Both the position numbers and the translations under genes were made by a program. The notes under the pieces were generated by a model. The model made no database searches. It was not told the origin of the DNA and was given only the letters and a program-made list of their open reading frames with translations. A DNA stretch of 59,904 bases from Reclinomonas americana ATCC 50394 (lineage: Eukaryota > Jakobida > Jakobea > Jakobida), in NCBI GenBank assembly GCA_048213135.1, contig PS015406.1:1-59904 (forward strand). The letters are read 5' to 3'. Shown one piece after another: positions 25,823 through 36,649 of this stretch (position 1 is the first letter of the stretch; each line of letters opens with the position of its first letter).

Positions 25823-26207
25823 AAACCGATGGAAAACTCGTGTGCGGTGTGGTGCGAGCGGCGGCACAGTTGTGATGCGAAGTTTCTCTTTTTTTGTTTT
25901 TGGGTCGTGTGGAGAGTGACAGAACGAGTAATTATGAACGGGAAGGAGAGACAGCTAGCGACTGTGGAGTTGTGGCTTGTGCTGGTGTTGTACTGTGTAT
26001 GCAGCAGGTGGAAATAGTTTGAATAATAATGAACAACCTTCGTTGACGACAGATCAGTGCAGCCACCGATGCAACGCAACACTCTCTCGCACTCATCAGC
26101 ACGTGTCGGCATGGAGACCTGCATCGACTATCAGCAACACACTTCCCGACGACGATTGCAGATCAGCAAAAAAAAAAAAAACAACACGCACCACCCTCTC
26201 CTTCGCC
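25823..26207. other. Convergent intergenic region
   Basis: The 385 bases lie between the stop codons of the FN3 gene (+) and the second WD40 gene (-). They contain an (A)13 run near 26168-26180 and no coding signal. They presumably hold both 3' untranslated ends. Confidence 0.6.
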
Positions 26208-27284
26208 TCACAGCCGCGACCACGGATCCGCACAGCGGCGGAAACGCACCACCTCGGCCTCCTCTACCACAAAGCACCGCAGCACCATCTCTGGCAGGCA
26301 CCGCGAGTCCACCTCCACCTCTTGCTGCATCTCCTGCACGGCCTCCAAGGCCAGTCGCGCACTGTCGACCTCCACACAAGCCAGGGCGTGCGGCGTGGAC
26401 CACACGCGCAGCGTGCAGTCGTCGCTGCCACTCACAATGTGTCGCCCGTCGCGAGTTACAGTCACCATGTGCACACTGTCAGTGTGGCCCTCCAGTCGGA
26501 GCATCTCTGCGCCACTCGCCATCGAGCGCACGTGCACATCGTTATCACTGCAGACGACCACGAAGTGCTCGCCACTGGGAGTGACCGCCAGTCTTGTCAC
26601 TGGCTGGCAGTCCGGGAGTTGCCGCATCAGCTCGCCACTTGCCAGCGACCACACGTGGCAGTCGTCATGTCCACTCCCGCTCACCACATGCTGACCGTCG
26701 GGAGTGATGCAGATTGTGCGCACGACATCGACACACCCCGCCGCCAGTCGCCACTGCTGCTCCCCAGTCGCCAACGACAACACTCGCACTGTGCCATCCC
26801 CACCTCCACTCACAATGCGCTCCCCGTCCGGCGTCACAGCCACCGCGGCCACGGCATCAGTGTGCGCCCGCACTCGTCGCACAAGCTCGCCAGTCGCCAG
26901 TGCCCACACTCGCACGAATCCGCCCACATTGCCGCTCACAACATGCCGACTGTCGGGGGTGACTGCAACGCAGTACGTGGCACTGGCACCCGCCGTGAGC
27001 TCGTCCACCAAAGCTCTCACCACTTCGCCACTGGCAAAGCTCCGCACGTTCAGTGCGCCATCCCAGTGTCCGCTCACCACGTACTGCGCATCGGGGGACA
27101 CGGCCAGTTCGCACACTGCGCGACAGTCGTTGCTCAATAGACGCACTTGCTGGCCACTGGTCACTGACCACACGCGCAGAGAAGCGTCCTCACTGGCCGA
27201 CACGATGTGGAGGTGGTCGGAGGTGAGGGCGAAGGCGGAGATGAGGTCGGTGTGACCGCGGAGGCATTTGCAGAGGAAGGTCAT
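26208..27284 (-). CDS. Seven-bladed WD40 protein with conserved VLRCF tail
   Basis: This is a single exon of 358 codons. The start at 27284 (MTFLCKCLRGHTDLISAF) was chosen because sequence further upstream is a purine repeat and because the paralogue starts similarly (MPFLLHHHLHGHTSAIS). Seven WD units follow, with ends SLRVWSV, ALNVRSF, FVRVWAL, TVRVLSL, DCHVWSL, DVHVRSM and TLRVWST, making one propeller. A helical C-terminal extension of about 55 residues ends EMVLRCFVVEEAEVVRFR plus a short PW-containing end. The same tail follows the WD domains at 14613 and 42814. There is no NACHT or other enzymatic domain. A scaffold role is inferred from the fold only. Confidence 0.9.
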   Translation of the reverse strand: MTFLCKCLRGHTDLISAFALTSDHLHIVSASEDASLRVWSVTSGQQVRLLSNDCRAVCELAVSPDAQYVVSGHWDGALNVRSFASGEVVRALVDELTAGASATYCVAVTPDSRHVVSGNVGGFVRVWALATGELVRRVRAHTDAVAAVAVTPDGERIVSGGGDGTVRVLSLATGEQQWRLAAGCVDVVRTICITPDGQHVVSGSGHDDCHVWSLASGELMRQLPDCQPVTRLAVTPSGEHFVVVCSDNDVHVRSMASGAEMLRLEGHTDSVHMVTVTRDGRHIVSGSDDCTLRVWSTPHALACVEVDSARLALEAVQEMQQEVEVDSRCLPEMVLRCFVVEEAEVVRFRRCADPWSRL

Positions 27285-28501
27285 CGAGAAGGAGGTGAGA
27301 GGGAGAAGGGAGAAGGGGGAGGAGGTAAAGGGAGTAGAGGGGAGAGTAAGGGGGAGATGAGAGAGAAGAGGGAGAAGGGAGAGGGGGAGCAGATAAAGGG
27401 AGTAGAGGGGAGAGTAAGGGGGAGATGAGAGAGAAGAGGGAGAAGGGAGAAGGGGGAGGAGGTTAAGGGAGTAGAGGGGAGAGTAACGAAGGGGAAGCTC
27501 TGTAAGATGAGGAGTCCTGTTTGAGGGGGACATCAAGCAAGAAAACGTCGAGAGAGTGGACTCTGGCAAGCTTGGCCTGTACTGCCCTCTTCCGTGGAGC
27601 CTTCTTCAGTTCACCGATGACTCCTTTTCCTTGCAATGCAACTATCACGCTTGACCACGAAGGGATTTTGATGCACAAGAGCTGGTTTCCTTCCATCTTG
27701 CTGGTGCTGCGTGGCAGTGAGCATGTAAGCTCTCTCTGCTCTTCTACTCTTCGCAGACGGCCATTCTTTGCTTGACGAATGCATGCTTCGAGGATAACCA
27801 ACGAAGATCTTCTGTGACAGGGCGAAAAAAAACAGAGATGCGGTTCCAGGCAGCTAACGAAGCAGAACTCATGGTTTTGTCGTCAGCTCCCTTGGTCAAC
27901 TCCTCGCAGAGGTGCTTGCGAGCTGTGCCATCTGCATCCAATGCCCGCACTCATCACCTTGCCCTCCTCGTCCTCCTTCACCTCCCTCTCGACCCCTCCT
28001 TTCCGTTCCCCTTAAACTGACCTGCTCGATCGTTTTCAGTGCCTCTCTCCCCATGGCAGCGGCGCTTGCCAACTGTGTCCTTCTGTAGTGCAGCAATTGA
28101 TATACGCGGCGCGAATCTCGGAGACCAGCATTCGTCAGTGGCAGTTCCCCCTTGCTTGCGTCCTTCTGCAGCACGCGAACCTCGGTTGTCAGTACTGGTC
28201 AGTGCCGCTCTCCCATTGACAATGTCGCATGCCAACTGCATCTTCCGGCACGACAGCAACTGATCTGCGAGGCAGTCAACTTCGATTGTCAGTGGCATAT
28301 TCGACAAGGGTGACTTACCTCCGCCAACACTCGTCATTGGCAGTCCTTCCCTCGTCGCCGATCAACCTCATCACCTTCGCCTCCACCTACCGACCTCCAA
28401 TTAAAAGAAGACATAACACACACACGGCATTCCAATTTCTTCGCGCTCGGTTTTTTTCATCGCGGTCTCAGTCGCCACTGCAGTCCGCGATGGGCTAAAT
28501 G
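27285..28501. repeat. Purine minisatellite (27285-27490) and degenerate repeats, no confident gene
   Basis: 27331-27490 holds a 68-69-base purine unit starting ggagtagaggggagagtaa at 27331, 27399 and 27468. 27500-28500 is of mixed composition. Within it, segments such as gtccttctgcagcacgcgaa and gtcagtggcagttcccc recur in degenerate form between 28030 and 28350. Short minus-strand frames in this part (for example SCRKMQLACDIVNGRAALTS) share a loose pattern but are broken by stops. They may be remnants of a repeat-containing gene. I assign no function. Confidence 0.5.
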
Positions 28502-31500
28502 CTATCGACGCCTCGGCGGGGTCGCCGCATACATCTCACTCTCGAAACCCTCCTCAAACTGCTTCTCGCTCTGCTCGCGCAGCTTGGTGATCTTGGCGCG
28601 ACCGAAACTTGGGATGTTGAAGGCCTCCTGTGGAGGGGGGTGAGAAGGGCAAAGGGATAAAGGAGAGAATAGAGGGAAGGGCGAAGGTAGGGTAGAGGGA
28701 AGGGCGAGAGGGAAGAGTGGAGGGAGAAGGGAGAGGAGAGCGAAGAGTGAGGGGAGAAGCGTAAAGGAGGAGAGAGAGAGAGAAAAGATAAGAGTGAGAG
28801 GGGCAAAGGGATACAGGAGAGAAGTGTGAAGGGAGAAGAGGGAGAAGGGAGAGGAAGAAGGAAGAGAGAAAAGAGAAGAGTGAAGGGAGAACACGGCGAA
28901 GAGCGAAGGGCGAGGAGAGAAGAGAGAATGAGTGAAGGAGAAAAGAGAGAAGTGAGCAGCGTTGAGTGACGGGAGAGGAGAAGGGAAACAAGGGCTAACG
29001 GAAGGGAGAGAAGGGCATAGGGAGGAAGAGAGATGAGTAAAGAGAGAATAAGTGATGGGAGAAAAGAAGAGAGAACAGAGAGTAGAGAGATGGATTGAAG
29101 AAGGGGAGAGAAGAGAGGGAAGAGAGAAGGAGAAGAGAGTGTGAAGGAGAAAGAGAGAGAGAATGGAAGGGAAAGCAAAAGGGAGCAGAGAGAAGAGAGA
29201 AAGAGGGAGAAGAGAGGAAGAGGAGGAGAGAAGGAAATATGCGTGAAGGGAGAAAAGAGAATAAGTGAGGAAAGAAGAGAGATGAGTGTAGGGAGAGGAG
29301 AGAAACAGTGAAAAGTGAAGAATGAAGGAGAAGAGAGACATGAGCGAAGGCGAAGAGAGAAGAGAAGGAAGAGTGAGGTGAGAAGAGAGCAGAGAGGGAC
29401 GTTGTGAAGCGAGAAAAGAGAGAAGCGAGAAGAGAGAGACGAGTGACGGGTGAACAGGGCGAAGAGAGGAGAGACGAGAGGGATGAGAGAGATGGTAGAG
29501 TAAAGGTGAAGTGAAGGGAGGGGACAAAGTGAGACGGAGATTGAGGCAGAAGAAAAAACAGAGAATGAAAGAGAGAATGAGATGAGTGAGAAACAAGAGA
29601 GACGAGCGAAGGAAGAAGACAGAGAGATGTGAAAGGGAAGAGAAATGAGTGAAGGTAGACGAGGGGGAAGAGAGATGAGAAGACAGTGGGGATAGAGAGA
29701 TGAGAGAAGCGAGACGGGAGGCGAGACAAGGGTGAAGAGAGAAGAGAGATTGGAGAGAGCAGAGAACGGGCAACGGGAGAACAGAGAACGGGCAAAGGGA
29801 GAAGAGAAAGAGTAGAGGAAGTAGAGAGAAAAGACAAGGAGTAACGGAGAAAACTGAGAAGAAAGAGAATATGACAAGACGAGAGAGAAAAGAAGCGAGA
29901 AGTGATGCGCGAAAAAGGAATGAGTGAACGAAGAGTGAACAGAAGAGAAGAGAGAAGAAAGATATGAATGAAGAGAGAAGAGCAAAGGGAGGAGAGAGTG
30001 AAAGGAGAAGAATGCAGGGAGAAAAGAGAAGAGTGAAGAGAGTGTGAGTGAAAGAAGAGTGAACAGAAAACAGAAGAGAAGAAAGTGATGAATGAAGAGA
30101 GAAGAGCAAAGGGAGGGGACAGACAAGAGAAAAAGAAGGGAAGTGGACAGACAAAAATGTGAGTGAAGAGAAGAGAGAAGAGAGGAGAATGCTTCCTTCC
30201 CTGTCCACCCCCACTTCCTCTTTCCCTTCCCCTTTCCTCCCCCTCCCCTTCCCTTCCCCTGTCTACCCCTTCCCCTTTCTGCGCACCTGCATCAACTCAT
30301 CCGCATCATACGCCGCCGCCGCCGTCTCCGACAAAATGCGCATAATCTGCCCCTGATGCGCCGCCCCGAGCAACTCCTTCTCCGCGCGCATCAGAATCGC
30401 CAGGCACACGCGCANNNNNNNNNNNNNNNNNNNNNNNNNNNNNNNNNNNNNNNNNNNNNNNNNNNNNNNNNNNNNNNNNNNNNNNNNNNNNNNNNNNNNN
30501 NNNNNNNNNNNNNNNNNNNNNNNNNNNNNNNNNNNNNNNNNNNNNNNNNNNNNNNNNNNNNNNNNNNNNNNNNNNNNNNNNNNNNNNNNNNNNNNNNNNN
30601 NNNNNNNNNNNNNNNNNNNNNNNNNNNNNNNNNNNNNNNNNNNNNNNNNNNNNNNNNNNNNNNNNNNNNNNNNNNNNNNNNNNNNNNNNNNNNNNNNNNN
30701 NNNNNNNNNNNNNNNNNNNNNNNNNNNNNNNNNNNNNNNNNNNNNNNNNNNNNNNNNNNNNNNNNNNNNNNNNNNNNNNNNNNNNNNNNNNNNNNNNNNN
30801 NNNNNNNNNNNNNNNNNNNNNNNNNNNNNNNNNNNNNNNNNNNNNNNNNNNNNNNNNNNNNNNNNNNNNNNNNNNNNNNNNNNNNNNNNNNNNNNNNNNN
30901 NNNNNNNNNNNNNNNNNNNNNNNNNNNNNNNNNNNNNNNNNNNNNNNNNNNNNNNNNNNNNNNNNNNNCAATCACCTTCCAGCCCTCGCACATCACGGCG
31001 TCCCAGATACGCGCCGCCGTGTCGTGCGGCACCGTGCCGATGAAGCAGGTGAGGAACCACTGGGTGGCGAAGAATGCCGGACTCGCCTCCATGGTGACCA
31101 GCACGTCAAAGAGGCGGCGCATGCGGTTCTTGATCCATTTTTCGAGCATGAGGAATTCGACTTTGAGGCCGCGGAGTTTGTCGGCGAACATGTCCGAGGG
31201 CATCACATCTGGCAGAGGGAAAGGGATGGGGAAAGGGAGAGGGAAAGGGGGTGAGAAAGGGGAAGCAGGTGGGAAGGGGAAGAGATAATGACAGTCGCAA
31301 CTCTCAGCCAAGTTCTTAAGCGTCCAAAATGCGTCCTCTTCTTCTTGATGCAGCAGGAGGAAGGCAGCCAAGAAATTCAGGCCTAAAGCGGAGTGCGGGT
31401 GTGAGAAATGGAGCAGGACAAGAGGGACAACCGCAGAGAAAGTGGACCTTGGCAGTATCCAATGTAGGTGGCTCGCGAAAATGCCACCAACACGTTCTTC

Positions 31501-33482
31501 AACTTGGCAATGGTGAGCTCGTCCTGGAACTCGGGGTGATCGGGGAAGCTGCGATTCAGGTCCTGCGGGATGCGATTGCAGGTGAGCAAACAAGAGAGAG
31601 GCGGTAGGCGGTCTTCTTCGCGAATGACCTTGTCAATGGCCTCCAGGTCGTCAGGGGCGGCGTGCTCGTCGTCGCATAGATTGCTGTAGCGGACGGAGCT
31701 GATGTCGCGGAGTTCGCGTGCGCGGGAGATGATGTACCACACCTGCAGGGAAGGAAGAGGGGAGTGTAAGGGGAAGGGAATGGGGGAAGGGTAAGGGGGA
31801 AGGGAAGGGGAGGGAANNNNNNNNNNNNNNNNNNNNNNNNNNNNNNNNNNNNNNNNNNNNNNNNNNNNNNNNNNNNNNNNNNNNNNNNNNNNNNNNNNNN
31901 NNNNNNNNNNNNNNNNNNNNNNNNNNNNNNNNNNNNNNNNNNNNNNNNNNNNNNNNNNNNNNNNNNNNNNNNNNNNNNNNNNNNNNNNNNNNNNNNNNNN
32001 NNNNNNNNNNNNNNCACACACACACACACACACACGACGTGCATCCGGACTCCTTCTCCTCACGACCCTTCCCCCACGTACCTTGCCCCTCAGTGGTCGC
32101 GGCACACCCAACCGACACGCCTTCTTCAACTTGCTGGAGATCTTTGTCACCGGCCGCGACGCATACTCGGCCAAAAACGTGACGAACAACGCATTCTGCT
32201 CTCCCAGGCGCGCATTCCAATTCACCATGTTGGTGTAGTACGCCTGCGGGAACACTCTCAGCAATCACACACCTCACAAAAGAGTGAATACAGTACTGTG
32301 CTCACCGCAACAAATTCTGGCGGTACGTCAAAGCCACACACGTCGCGCACGGTTGACGAGCTGCCCGAGGCCGCACTACGACGGAGAAGGAGATTGAGCG
32401 AATGGCGAGGAGAGTGGAGTGGATTGGAGAGATGAAGCGACAATAGAGGAGAAGCGATGATGCATGTAACACAAACACCGAGAATGCAGGACGCGTCGCC
32501 AACGCGGACGCCAGTGGAGAGGCAATAATGCATGCAACAGAAAGAAACGCTGCACGAAAGCAGGACGGGTCGTACAGCACGGACAACACTGGCAAAGCGA
32601 CGCTACAAAGGACGCGTCGCTCTACAAGGACAACGGTGGACAAGAGATGATACACGACGGCAATGGACTACACGAACGCATAGAAAGCAGAACGCGTCAC
32701 CCTACACGGACGCACACGCCCCAAACACACGCACATGCATCAACCCACCATCCCATTCACACACACTCCCAATCTCTAACTGGCACACACAATGCTTCAC
32801 AAAAATGAGAGTGACTGAGGGCGAGACATCACGCACAGAGGATTGAAGCTCACGAACGAAACAGGGAGGAAACACTCACACATATCAATGGGAGAATTCG
32901 GTCGAACAGATGCAGAGAGGGGAGCAAAAGCAACAACTGCGCCACACTAACTGCCACACAAAACGCCTTCGCCCATCTTCCCCCCTTCCCCCTTCCCCTT
33001 TCTCCCCCTTTCCCTTTCCGACAAACCTCGGCGCCGCTACCGCGGCCAGCTGACGCGGCGGTCCGGTCCGCACGGGGGCCTCGGCCACACTCACCGCCGA
33101 CATGAATGTATTGGAGGCCGCCACCGACTCCACCGTCGGCTGATGCCGATGGCGCGCGTGCGCCGCCGCAGACGCCGCCGACGACTCACTGCCGCTGCCA
33201 CTCACCGGCTCCGACTCGTGATGCTGATGGCGACTGCTGTGACGATGTCCGCCCTCCTCCGCATCAACGCGATCGTGATGGCCGGTGGCGTGGAACGATC
33301 GCTCGTGCTCGGTGACGGCGCGGCGAATGGCGCGTGTCTCGGCGTCGACCGTGGCCGCTGCGCCGTGCGTGACCGTCACGGGCTCGTGGTGGAGGATTTG
33401 GCTGACGCTGCTCTCCGCTGCGTGGTGGTCATCGTGGGAAGGGTGGTGATCGTGGGTGTGGATGCCGTTGGTGGCGGGGGTG
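28502..33482 (-). CDS. TBC-domain RabGAP (GRTP1/TBC1D-like), 5' end not seen
   Basis: Exons are read right to left: 33482-33027 (His/Ser-rich, with HTHDHHPSHDDHH), 32375-32306 (TVRDVCGFDVPPEFVA), 32243-32082 (RLGEQNALFVTFLAEYASRP, then RLGVPRPLRGK), about 31742-31448, 31382-31302, 31208-30969, 30414-30287 and 28627-28502. The catalytic dual fingers are present: the Arg finger in IPQDLNRSFPDHPEF and the Gln finger in IGYCQGLNF, the latter formed exactly across a splice junction. RIWDAVMCEGWKVI and RVCLAILMRAEKELL follow, interrupted by a 554-N gap (30415-30968). The protein should stimulate GTP hydrolysis by a Rab GTPase in vesicle traffic. A further N gap lies in an intron (31817-32014). The 1.66-kb last intron is purine/pyrimidine-skewed. 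The intron after exon 31382-31302 begins GTTGCG. Upstream of 33482 are purine repeats and the 33679-33893 gap, so the start codon is missing. Confidence 0.85.
28628..30286 (-). repeat. 1.66-kb purine-only (+ strand) intron of the TBC gene
   Basis: This intron is almost entirely A and G on the + strand, with degenerate units such as gaagagagaagagagaag and agggagaagagggagaagg. On the coding strand it is polypyrimidine throughout. It yields two open frames of over 500 codons made only of Ser/Leu/Phe/Pro, which are composition artefacts. Such tracts can form triplex (H-DNA) structures. Confidence 0.9.
32380..32960 (-). repeat. Degenerate repeats in a TBC-gene intron
   Basis: The intron between the exons at 32375 and 33027 contains several imperfect units with gcaggacgcgtc and tacacggac, spaced about 60-80 bases apart (32490-32720). 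A stretch rich in acacac and tcacac follows. No exon is visible. Confidence 0.5.
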
Positions 33483-33489
33483 CTGCAGG

Positions 33490-34210
33490 AGGGGAGAGGG
33501 AGGTGAGACAGGGAAAGGGGGGGAGAGGGGAGGTGAGACAGGGAAAGGGGGGGAGAGGGGAGGTGAGACAGGGAAAGGGGAGGAGAGGGAAGGAGAGGGG
33601 AGGAGAGGGAGAAGAGGAGAGGAGAGGGAGAGAGAGGAGGAGAGGAGAGGGGAGGAGAGGAGAGGAGAGGAGAGGAGANNNNNNNNNNNNNNNNNNNNNN
33701 NNNNNNNNNNNNNNNNNNNNNNNNNNNNNNNNNNNNNNNNNNNNNNNNNNNNNNNNNNNNNNNNNNNNNNNNNNNNNNNNNNNNNNNNNNNNNNNNNNNN
33801 NNNNNNNNNNNNNNNNNNNNNNNNNNNNNNNNNNNNNNNNNNNNNNNNNNNNNNNNNNNNNNNNNNNNNNNNNNNNNNNNNNNNNNNNNNNNNAGAGGAG
33901 AGGGGAGGAGAGAACAGGAGAGAAAGGATGAGGGGAGGGAAAGGGCGAACGAGAGGGAGAAAGAGATGGGAGGAAAGGATAAGGATAGGAGAAGGAGAGG
34001 GCATCAGAGGGAAGGCTGGGGGTGGAGAGCGAACGAGAGGCGAGGAGAGGGAGGGACAGGCAAGGAGAGGCAAGGAATGGAAAGCGATATGAGAGACGGG
34101 CAAGAGGAGAGGGGGAAAGGAGAGGAGAAAGGAGAGGGAACGAAAGGGGAGGGGAGGGAAGGATAGGCAAGAATGAGTAGCAAGAGAGAGAAAAGAGAGA
34201 GAATGCTTCT
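33490..34210. repeat. Purine minisatellites and a 215-N gap
   Basis: 33505-33590 holds three copies of a unit containing ggtgagacagggaaaggggg. Then come gagaggagagg repeats up to the gap at 33679-33893. Further G/A repeats run to 34190. This is intron or 5' flank of the TBC gene, and no coding signal is seen. Confidence 0.8.
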
Positions 34211-34426
34211 GAACGCTCGCACGCTCACTGTGCATGTGTGTTTCTGCGTGTGTATAAATGCATTGTCAATCAATCGCCCTCAGTTGTCACGAGAGACTTC
34301 TCACTCATCGCGCGCTCAGCACACAAGCAGAGAGAGAGAGAGGGAGTGTGTGTGAGAGAGAGAGAGAGAGAGTGAGAGAGAGAGTGAGAGGGAGTGAGAG
34401 AAAAACGAAATGCAATGCTTAAAAAC

Positions 34427-34458
<32 letters not shown>

Positions 34459-34481
34459 TGTGTGTGTGTGAGTATGCTTTC

Positions 34482-34527
<46 letters not shown>

Positions 34528-35110
34528 CACACAACAGCGCACAGAGCAAACGCGAAAGAGCAAGAGATGTCCAACTCACTCACTCACTCACACACAACAC
34601 ACACACGCACACACACACAGACACACAGATGCACAGAGGAGTGTAAGAGAGTGCATGAGAGTGAGAGTGAGAGTGTGAGAGAAAGAAAAACGTTGCATTC
34701 TCTTGTCACATAGTCACAGAGAAACAGAGAAAGAGAGAGAGAGAGAGAGAGAGAGTGAGTGAGTGAGAGAAGAGTGTGTGCGTGTGTGTACAAGAAAGTA
34801 ACACACTGAAAGAGAAAGAAAGCGATCACTGCAGAAAAACCTATACACAAAAACAACTTCGCTTTCTCTCACTCACACAGTCTCTCATTTGCTCTCTCTC
34901 TCTCACACACTCACTCTCTCACACACACGCGACTCACCTCACATGCTCATCTGCAGCAACAACTGCAGGTGTCTCTGTCGCGCCACTCTCTGCGCTCATT
35001 CTCTCTCTCTCTTTTACACACAGACACACGCACGCGCGCAAACAAGCAAATAGAGAGAGAAAGAGAGAGAAAGAGAGGGAGGCACTGTCGACTTGCGCGC
35101 GCGCTCAAGT
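34211..35110. repeat. Dinucleotide microsatellite cluster
   Basis: Alternating (GA)n, (GT)n, (CT)n, (CA)n and (GAGT)n runs fill this stretch, for example at 34328-34400, 34437-34460, 34490-34523 and 34733-34760. There is no gene. Confidence 0.85.
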
Positions 35111-35127
35111 CGACGTCGAGGGGTGAG

Positions 35128-36140
35128 CAGGACACGCTTTTTTGACGGCCTTGCTTCTTTGTTTGCACTTATCGCGCATGTGTATGAGCAGTGGTTGTCT
35201 CACTTGCATCCACTGCTTCGGCGCGCGTGCATGATCACGCACAGTGGCAGACGTCGACATCATGGATGTTCGCAGGACACGCTTTTTTGACGGCCTTGTT
35301 TCTTTGTTTGCAGTCACTGCGCGTGTGTATGAGCAGTGGGTGTCTCTGTTGCATTCACTGCATCGGCGCATGTGCATGTTCATGCAGAGTGGCAGACGTC
35401 GACATCATGGATGTGCGCAGGACACGCTTTTTTGACGGCCTTGTTTCTTTGTTTGCAGTCACTGCGCGTGTGTATGAGCAGTGGGTGTCTCTGTTGCATT
35501 CACTGCATCGGTGTACGCACAGTCGCAGACGTCGACATCGTGGATGTGCACAGGACACGCTTTTTTGACGGCCTTGCTTGTTTGTTTGCAGTCACTGCGC
35601 ATGCGTGTGAACAGTGGCTAGCTCTACTGCATCCGCTGCATCGGCGTATGTGCATATCCACGCACTGTGGTAGACGTCGATAACTCGACTGTGCACAGGA
35701 CACGCGCTTTTCTCTCGCTGCAGTCCCGCCTTCACGCTGTACACATACGATCCGTATACTGCGTTTCTGTTGCACCCTGTGCTCCACTTTTTGCGCTCAT
35801 CTGCAAACAGAGAGAGGCACAAGACTATTTTTCATCTGCAGGACACGCTTTTTCTCTCGTTACAGCATCGCTCTCACGCTATTCACTATTCTCTCACGTG
35901 CAACTGTCTCCACTGTACACGTACCGCCACTTGTTGCGCTCATCTGCAAACGGAGAAAGGCAACAGCCTTGTTTTCGCTGCAGGACACGCTTGTTTGAAG
36001 TCGCTCTCACTCTCTCTTTTACGCCCAGTCAACTCATGCACTCAGCGTATCATCGACAGATGCATCCGAACGCACTCCACTCCCTCACTTTCCCTCAACG
36101 TCAGTGACCATTCTGCGCAGGACATTTTCAATCTCTCACT
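35128..36140. repeat. Minisatellite, unit about 133-145 bp, 7-8 copies
   Basis: The marker caggacacgct(t)n recurs at 35128, 35273, 35418, 35551, 35696, 35839 and 35981, and in weaker form at 36118. Spacings are 145, 145, 133, 145, 143 and 142. The first five units also share gacggccttg, tttgtttgcagtcactgcgc, gtatgagcagtgg and gcagacgtcgacatc. Later units diverge. The period is near nucleosomal length. No open frame is conserved across units. Confidence 0.9.
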
Positions 36141-36649
36141 TAACTCTTTGTTCTCAGTCAATGTGGCGAAGCGGTTTGCGGTGTTGTCTTGCACAAGCAC
36201 GACTTGTGCACACTGGTGCAAGTGCAACTGTTGCTGCAGCAGTTGAGTTGTGATCTGGATGCGATTTCTTGCATCTCTCTCTGTCTCTCACTCTGTCTCT
36301 CTCACGTGCATCTCTTGCATTGTTGTGTTTATGCAGTGACTTAGTTGCCTCTTTGTTTGTTATCTTCCTTGTTCTTCCTCTCTCATTGCAATCACTTGCA
36401 TCATTCTCTCAGAGATGCATCACTGCCTCCTTTCTCTCTTCTCTCTCTAACATGCATCCTTGTCGTGTTTATGCTGCACTTGATTGCTTCTTGGTTTCTT
36501 CTATCCTCTCTGTCTCTCACACTCTCGATCCTCTCTCCGTGCATCCTTCTCCCAGAGAACTTGCATTACTGCCTCCTTAGAGAGATACTCGGTCAGTGTT
36601 CTTCTTTTCCCTTCACATCTCCCTCTCACCACTCCTCTCTTATCCACAG
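36141..36649 (+). promoter_or_regulatory. Upstream region / 5' intron of the TrpRS gene
   Basis: 36260-36570 is CT-rich with two imperfect copies (about 125 bp) containing gtgtttatgc and actgcctcct. An acceptor at 36647-36649 opens the first recognisable TrpRS exon, so a 5' exon with the start codon should lie here or in the minisatellite. I could not identify it. Confidence 0.4.

Noticed and set aside
30306-30971. A 221-codon open frame
   Set aside because: It consists almost wholly of Ns from the 554-base gap.
35128-36140. CRISPR-like array of regularly spaced repeats
   Set aside because: The units are directly tandem, about 145 bp, with no unique spacers between short identical repeats, and the genome is eukaryotic.
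36596-36649. Extension of TrpRS upstream as a mitochondrial presequence (FFFSLHISLSPLLSYP)
   Set aside because: The frame has no ATG there, and a clear cag acceptor stands immediately before [11 protein letters not shown], so this is intron sequence.
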